Assembly: GCF_001264245.1 (NCBI RefSeq)
Contig: NZ_CP011339.1
Location: forward strand, 5,270,001-5,334,000
Direction of reading: 5' to 3'
Source: Microcystis panniformis FACHB-1757
GTDB lineage: Bacteria > Cyanobacteriota > Cyanobacteriia > Cyanobacteriales > Microcystaceae
Length of the DNA: 64,000 bases
The notes beneath the pieces were generated by a model. The model saw only the letters and a list, made by a program, of their open reading frames with translations. It was not told where the DNA came from and did not search any database. How positions within the stretch are numbered: position 1 is the first letter of the stretch; every line of letters begins with the position of its first letter. The position numbers were made by a program, and so were the translations under genes. Positions 59,593 through 64,000 of the stretch are shown piece after piece.

Positions 59593-60000
59593 CTAGCGTC
59601 GATAGGCTAACCAAAAGATGAATGCGGGCAAAATAACTAATAGCATAACTAGAATTGCCCCAAAAATCACGCTTACCCCCGGCGGTGATTTTAAAATTAA
59701 GGGTAGCCAGACGATCGATAATAACAGAATTATCCCCACCATCAGGGGTAATACCTCTTGTCCAAAGCGCCGATTCGTACTCACCCAACGAAATCCCGTC
59801 CAGCGCCAACTGCGTTTATAGGGATAGTGGGGGGCTAATTGTTCGATAATTTGACCGTTTTCCTGTAGCACAAATATCTGTTGACAGCGATCACAGCCAA
59901 AGGCATCGGTCAATAAAATCGGGCACAATGTCCCTTTCCGACGACAGGGACAAGGATAGTCTTGGTGTTGGTCGATTTTGGTATATTTATGCGGTCGCAC
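59593..60000 (-). CDS. Conserved cyanobacterial membrane protein with Cys pairs
   Basis: 135 residues. Four to five Cys near the N-terminus (YPCPCRRKGTLCPILL, GCDRCQQIFVL) could form a zinc ribbon. Two hydrophobic helices follow (LPLMVGIILLLSIVWLPLIL and VSVIFGAILVMLLVILPAFI), ending FWLAYRR. No named function. It precedes the proA-like gene by 10 bp, so co-transcription is likely. Confidence 0.78.
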   Translation of the reverse strand: MRPHKYTKIDQHQDYPCPCRRKGTLCPILLTDAFGCDRCQQIFVLQENGQIIEQLAPHYPYKRSWRWTGFRWVSTNRRFGQEVLPLMVGIILLLSIVWLPLILKSPPGVSVIFGAILVMLLVILPAFIFWLAYRR

Positions 60001-60174
60001 AAGCTAAATTTTTGTTTATCAACGTTTGTTTTTAGTTGCTCGTGGTCAATGGCTAAGGTATTCAACGGTTGCCCAAAATCCTCAACCCTATTGCTCACGG
60101 GTAATTCCCATCTTAAGGTATATCCCTAAATTATTCATCCTGACCTTAAGGTATATTTCAAGATTTTATGAACT

Positions 60175-60204
60175 ACTCCAATCCGCTACGCGCTCGATTG
60201 GAGT
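60175..60204 (-). ncRNA. Right-end hairpin of the IS200/IS605 element (omega RNA 3' region)
   Basis: ACTCCAATC and GATTGGAGT form a 9-bp stem around GCTACGCGCT-type loop, overlapping the tnpB stop codon. In TnpB elements the transcript end over this region is the omega RNA; the exact end and guide are not defined here. Confidence 0.45.
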
Positions 60205-61421
60205 TTCTGACGATTCTTCGTCCCTAGATGCCTCATACTTCCGCACAAGGTAGCGCTAGACGACTCTGCATCTAAAGAGGCTCGTTCCAAGCCCCTAGCA
60301 TAATTGAGCATAACTTGTGCAGCAGCTACATCTCGATCACAAGAATAGCCACATTTCTCACAGCGATGAACTCTTTCGGCTAAAGATTTCTTCTTTTGAT
60401 GACCACAATTAGGACAAGTTTGGGAGGGTTTAATTTTTTGGGTAGGAACCTCAACATAAAAACCCCCAGCTTCCGTGACTTTTTCTTTAATCAAGGATTT
60501 TAAATTACCTATCCCTACATCAAGAATAGACCTGTTTAACCCTGATTTTTGTCTTTTTCTACTGCCCTTAGATTTTTGGGTCATCCCTTTAAGGTTTAAT
60601 TTCTCCGTAGCAATGAGGCTATTACAGCGAACTATCTCTACTGCTACTTGAGGATGCCAATTTTGTCTTTGTCTAGCTACCTTGCTGTGAATTTTCCCAA
60701 CTGCCCTAGCCAATTTTCTAGCTCTTCTAGATGCTTTAACTCCCTTTTTGGGGTTGCGCTTGCGTCTAGATTTTTTGGCAATCTTTTTAATCTTTTCCTG
60801 AGCAGATTTAAGAAGTCTGGGATTCTCGATTCCATGGCCATTACTATCAGCTATGGCGTGCAAAACTCCAAAGTCTAAATCGATGGCTCCCCTATCGGTT
60901 TGTTGTCGAGTAGGAGTACATTCGACTGTGATTGAGGCGTACCATTTTCCCTGTTTGAACATAATTATACAGGTCTTGGGGATTCCCCAATCTCTTGCTT
61001 TTCCTCGGATTTTAATCTTATCTAAGTTAGACAGAGTTAAAAAACCATGATGACCAGAAGAATCAATTGACCAACCAGCACCATCAGGATAAGTCCAACC
61101 TCGATAATTTCTAGATGCCTTAAACTTAGGATAACCTGATTTAAGTTTAAAGAATCTCTGAAAAGCAAAATCTACTCGTTTAACAGTGGGTTGCAGTGCA
61201 TGGCTACCAATTTCTTTATATTCTCGCCAACATTTCTTCAACTCTGGTAAGCAATTTTGTTGGTCAAAATAGTTAAGGTTTTTACCAAACTTTTTCGACT
61301 CGGTTTTGCGATGATAAACACAAGCATTATAAAGAGAGCAGTGTAGCTTTTGACCGTAATGAAGCTTGTTATTTTGTGTTTGGTTTGGATCAAGACAAAA
61401 AGTAATTCTCTTGATAGCCAT
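60186..61421 (-). CDS. tnpB: TnpB, RNA-guided nuclease of an IS200/IS605 element
   Basis: 411 residues and uninterrupted. RuvC-like catalytic residues: Asp in GAIDLDFGVLHAIADS (near 179), Glu in LIATEKLNLKGM (near 271), Asp in CDRDVAAAQVMLNYA (near 361). A zinc ribbon CPNCGHQKKK/CEKCGYSC lies between. The N-terminal wedge/REC part opens MAIKRITFCLDPNQTQ. Such proteins cut DNA guided by the omega RNA and help keep the element. Its companion tnpA is reduced to a stub at 61481, so mobility needs TnpA in trans. Confidence 0.93.
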   Translation of the reverse strand: MAIKRITFCLDPNQTQNNKLHYGQKLHCSLYNACVYHRKTESKKFGKNLNYFDQQNCLPELKKCWREYKEIGSHALQPTVKRVDFAFQRFFKLKSGYPKFKASRNYRGWTYPDGAGWSIDSSGHHGFLTLSNLDKIKIRGKARDWGIPKTCIIMFKQGKWYASITVECTPTRQQTDRGAIDLDFGVLHAIADSNGHGIENPRLLKSAQEKIKKIAKKSRRKRNPKKGVKASRRARKLARAVGKIHSKVARQRQNWHPQVAVEIVRCNSLIATEKLNLKGMTQKSKGSRKRQKSGLNRSILDVGIGNLKSLIKEKVTEAGGFYVEVPTQKIKPSQTCPNCGHQKKKSLAERVHRCEKCGYSCDRDVAAAQVMLNYARGLERASLDAESSSATLCGSMRHLGTKNRQKLQSSA

Positions 61422-61480
61422 AACTGATCGACCTAGGAAAGTTATACTTTTAGTATAGCCTACAGATATAGGTTGTCAAT

Positions 61481-61585
61481 ATGAAACCCAGAAAAGGCTC
61501 TCATAGTGTTTTTAGCGTGCGGTTACACTTTGTTTTTGTCACTCATTATCGTAGAAAAGTTCTGAGAGGGGGACAAGCGAGCTAG
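61481..61585 (+). pseudogene. TnpA (Y1 HUH transposase) N-terminal remnant
   Basis: MKPRKGSHSVFSVRLHFVFV followed by THYRRKVL, the characteristic IS200 TnpA start, then GGQAS and a stop after 34 codons; the HUH and Tyr regions are missing. It is divergent from tnpB, 59 bp away. Sequence 61586-61758 shows no gene. Confidence 0.85.
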
Positions 61586-61758
61586 AAGGTAGATAGGGCA
61601 AGCGATATAGCTCTTTGTCCTTTGATGTAATCCTTCAACCGATAGCGGCTAATTTGCATTAGCTCTTCTATATTTTTTGGGAACATTTGATGTAGCTATG
61701 GAGGGCTGTTTTAGTCCCTTTAGGAATTCTAGATGTGAGGGGAGAACGCCTGTCTATT

Positions 61759-61848
61759 TAGGGTCTGCTGAAAAAGTTTTTCGTGGGGGTAGGGTGTGGG
61801 GTGTAGGGTGTAGGGTGTAGGGTTTTACCGATTTTCAGGTGGTCAACT
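61759..61848. repeat. Truncated family D element
   Basis: TAGGGTCTGCTGAAAAAG, then GGGTGTAGGGTG units and GATTTTCAGGTGGTCAAC. It stops where a family B-like element begins; the other half is absent. Confidence 0.75.
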
Positions 61849-61968
61849 AAGTAGGGAGGCACAATTATTTGTAGGATGGGTTAGCGGTAGCGTAACATAA
61901 TCGGGCGTTGGGTTTCATGCTTCAACCCAACCTACGTTCATCTTATATTTAATTCCACCCACCTACTT
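61849..61968. repeat. Divergent family B element with inner palindrome
   Basis: 120 bp with ends AAGTAGGGAGG and CCACCTACTT. The interior GTAGGATGGGTTAGCGG and CTTCAACCCAACCTAC form a partial palindrome of a type common in cyanobacteria. Confidence 0.7.
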
Positions 61969-61978
61969 ATCGCCGTTT

Positions 61979-64000
61979 CTAAACTAAAGCCTGACTGCAA
62001 ATAATGATGGGAATTGGTTGCTCCTCACCTTGCAAGCGGCGGCGATCTAACCAGTCCCGCATCTCATGTTGGCTGTATAATTTCTTCAGTTCGCTAAACA
62101 AAGCTTCTCCTGTCAGGCTACGGCGCTTAATCAGGTTTAACTCGCGCTTGAGTACAGTGGTAATCGGTTGGCGAAAGGCCTGTTCTAATAGGTTAACCTG
62201 CTTACGGATTTCTTCATCCTGAGTGGTTTTAAACAGCAGTCCTAGTTCTCGCAGGACGTAGCGCTGTGCTTGAGTCAGAGAACGGCTGTACTCCCGTTCC
62301 GATTGGCGGTGTTGGACTTCCTGAGCAAATTTAACCTTGACTTGCATGACTGCTTGGTTGTAATTTTTGGGCAGCGGCAGTGCTGCTTCTTCTGGGTTGG
62401 TTTTGAGCATTCCTAAAATGCGGGCAGTATCTTTTGATCTGATCTCTCCCTGTTCATCGAGCCAGTATAATTGCTGGTAGCCCTTCCAATCTTTGCGGTT
62501 CGGATAAGAAGCTTCACAGAAGACAATTATGCCCTTATTCAGAGAAAAGCGAGCCGTTCGGATGCCGTGAGGCAGGTTAGTTATCCGTTCGTATTCAGCC
62601 GGATTTTCTCGCTGGAGTTGTCTGAGAATTTCTTCCGCTTCATTGAGGTCGAGAAATTCTCCCTCATCTTCAAACAAACTTAATTGATGACTACCACTTT
62701 TTTCATAAATCGCATACATAGCCTCTTCGTTAAGCTGTTCTGTGGGGTCAAGAATTGCCGCATCCTCACCGATGGTTTCATGAATTTCTTGAATGCGGTT
62801 TTTGAGTTTTTGTCGTAATCCTAGATTCCGCTCTAATCCCGTCTCTGGGAGAAAATTAAAGCCGTAAACCACATCATTCTCGCTGCCAATCCGATCAATC
62901 CGACCAAACCTTTGAATAAGTCGGACGGGATTCCAATGCAGGTCATAATTAATAATCAGGTTGCCATCTTGTAGGTTTAAACCCTCGGCTAAAACATCGG
63001 TAGCAATTAAAGTTTTGATTTCCGACTCTCCCGGGGTCAATTTATAGTATTTGTTGGCTTTGGGGGCAAATCTTCCCACTACCCGCGCCTTATCTTTATC
63101 GCCACTGTAGATGACTTCTAGATCGTCTCGATCGCCGTTAGGATTGAGGTTTTGATATAAGTAAGAGGCGGTATCAGCATACTGAGTAAAGATGAGGCAC
63201 TTGCTATCCTGCAGCGGAGGTTTATTCAACCAATTTTTGAGAGTTTGTAATTTAGCATCTTTGTCTGGAGTAATTGGCTCAACTAAGTGCAAAATTTTCT
63301 CTAGCAATTGGATGTCATGTTCGAGGTGTTTCTGCAATATTGTGGCATCAAAATCAGCTAGATCATACTTCCCAGATGCCTGACGCAAAGCATCGATAAT
63401 ATCTTGTTCTTCCCCATTGTTTGGTTCATAGAGAATTGCCTGAGCTTCTTCTCCGGCGGGGATAATTCCTTGGCGTAAAGCTTCTCGAAAGCGTTGATGG
63501 ACTTGCAGTAATTTCTTAACAGTTTGTTGGAAGGCATAAACGCTAGATTCAAAGCGTTTGAATAGCAGAACTCGCATCATTCCTCTTAAATTTGCTCCCC
63601 CAGTTTGTAAACTGAGTAATGGTTCTTGTTTGCGCTTATTTGGTAATACATAATTCCCCAAACCATAACGAGCATAGCAAAGTTCATTTTTACGAGGTTT
63701 GGCTGGTTGCTGTTGGCGAGATTTCCCTAAATATTGGCGCAGTTCTTGGTAAAGTCCTTGATAGGTATCTTCAATACTATATTCAATGGTTTGTAGTTCT
63801 CTTTTGGGAAAAAACTGATGCTTACCACCCACAATAACGTAAGCGCGTTGATTTCCGTTTAAATAATCCTTGAAATTGTCTGCATCTACGGGTTTATGAG
63901 TCTTGGCATCAAAGCCGTACCAGCGTAAAATGTGGTTGCGAGTGCGCCGGATCAAGATATTAGATAACAAGTCAGGTAACTGTTTTTCTCCTTTCTCTAC
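61979..64000 (-). CDS. SNF2/HepA-type helicase, C-terminal part (cut by window edge)
   Basis: At least 673 residues; the frame is open to base 64000 (GEKQLPDLLSNILIRRTRNH), so the N-terminal ATPase half with Walker A and B lies outside. The second RecA domain is visible: DSKCLIFTQYADTASYLYQN (motif IV), then ETLI-like IKTLIATDVLAEGLNLQDGN (motif V) and NPVRLIQRFGRIDRIGSEND (motif VI). A long C-terminal region follows. Such large SNF2-like helicases occur in RapA-like transcription recycling and in defence islands; which applies cannot be judged without the upstream genes. Confidence 0.85.
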   Translation of the reverse strand, partial: VEKGEKQLPDLLSNILIRRTRNHILRWYGFDAKTHKPVDADNFKDYLNGNQRAYVIVGGKHQFFPKRELQTIEYSIEDTYQGLYQELRQYLGKSRQQQPAKPRKNELCYARYGLGNYVLPNKRKQEPLLSLQTGGANLRGMMRVLLFKRFESSVYAFQQTVKKLLQVHQRFREALRQGIIPAGEEAQAILYEPNNGEEQDIIDALRQASGKYDLADFDATILQKHLEHDIQLLEKILHLVEPITPDKDAKLQTLKNWLNKPPLQDSKCLIFTQYADTASYLYQNLNPNGDRDDLEVIYSGDKDKARVVGRFAPKANKYYKLTPGESEIKTLIATDVLAEGLNLQDGNLIINYDLHWNPVRLIQRFGRIDRIGSENDVVYGFNFLPETGLERNLGLRQKLKNRIQEIHETIGEDAAILDPTEQLNEEAMYAIYEKSGSHQLSLFEDEGEFLDLNEAEEILRQLQRENPAEYERITNLPHGIRTARFSLNKGIIVFCEASYPNRKDWKGYQQLYWLDEQGEIRSKDTARILGMLKTNPEEAALPLPKNYNQAVMQVKVKFAQEVQHRQSEREYSRSLTQAQRYVLRELGLLFKTTQDEEIRKQVNLLEQAFRQPITTVLKRELNLIKRRSLTGEALFSELKKLYSQHEMRDWLDRRRLQGEEQPIPIIICSQALV

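Overview
The window looks like a chromosomal segment of a bloom-forming cyanobacterium, most probably Microcystis. Photosynthesis genes (chlD for Mg-chelatase, ndhF for NDH-1), a vitamin K1 pathway gene (menB) and cyanobacteria-only families (DUF1824, DUF1517) indicate a cyanobacterium. Frequent GCGATCGC (HIP1) words, heptamer tandem repeats and an extreme density of small transposon-like repeats suggest Microcystis. The genus is inferred from repeat style and gene content, not from a database match. I found no rRNA, tRNA or CRISPR array.

Layout. 1-25.5 kb is mostly housekeeping: menB (edge-truncated, frameshifted), a glycosyltransferase, a hexapeptide acyltransferase, ispD, chlD, an ABC permease (frameshifted), a TldE-type protein, Uma2, a PlsC-like acyltransferase, hsp20, DUF790, a STAS protein, an HdrB-like protein, a BON protein and leuS. 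Miniature repeats sit in nearly every gap. An intact 1.5-kb IS with 9-bp target duplications ends this part. 25.6-37.5 kb is an accessory island. It holds a 1656-residue TPR-CHAT protease-like protein, a 17-unit palindromic repeat array, a RAYT-type (REP-associated) HUH transposase, and a string of whole or broken toxin-antitoxin genes (AF2212-like/PIN, HicBA, DUF1902/HicA, DUF433/DUF5615). 37.5-49.8 kb returns to core genes: ureA-ureB, mtnP, a group 2 sigma factor, a ferredoxin, coaBC-like, DUF1517, a sugar-nucleotide epimerase, a HicAB relic, a PstS-like binding protein, gpmI, secG and a matrixin-like protease. 50.4-54 kb carries an AAA ATPase plus subtilisin-like protease operon of IetAS type, a toxin-antitoxin/anti-phage class. 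54.4-60 kb holds ndhF, an MlaE-type permease and a divergent proA. The window ends with an IS200/IS605 element (intact tnpB, broken tnpA) and the C-terminal part of an SNF2-type helicase running off the edge.

The repeat families are a main theme. For reference I call them: A (93 bp, two identical copies), B (ends AAGTAG/CTACTT), C (ends ACTAAATCC), D (ends TAGGGTTTGC/GCAAACCCTA, about 210 bp), E (133 bp, ends GGCTCTTC, 7-bp target duplications), the 14-17 bp stem palindromes of the REP array, and heptamer STRRs (short tandemly repeated repetitive sequences) of CTGATAA type. Several alter genes. A family C copy provides the tail of one protein, an STRR truncates a HicB, the IS sits in the terminus of a family B element, and two toxin genes are cut by duplicated neighbour sequence.

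The most unusual locus is the RAYT + 17-unit array + giant TPR-CHAT region. Sequence copied from the CHAT gene start also recurs as relics further along the island. The IetAS-type operon is the clearest likely defence module.
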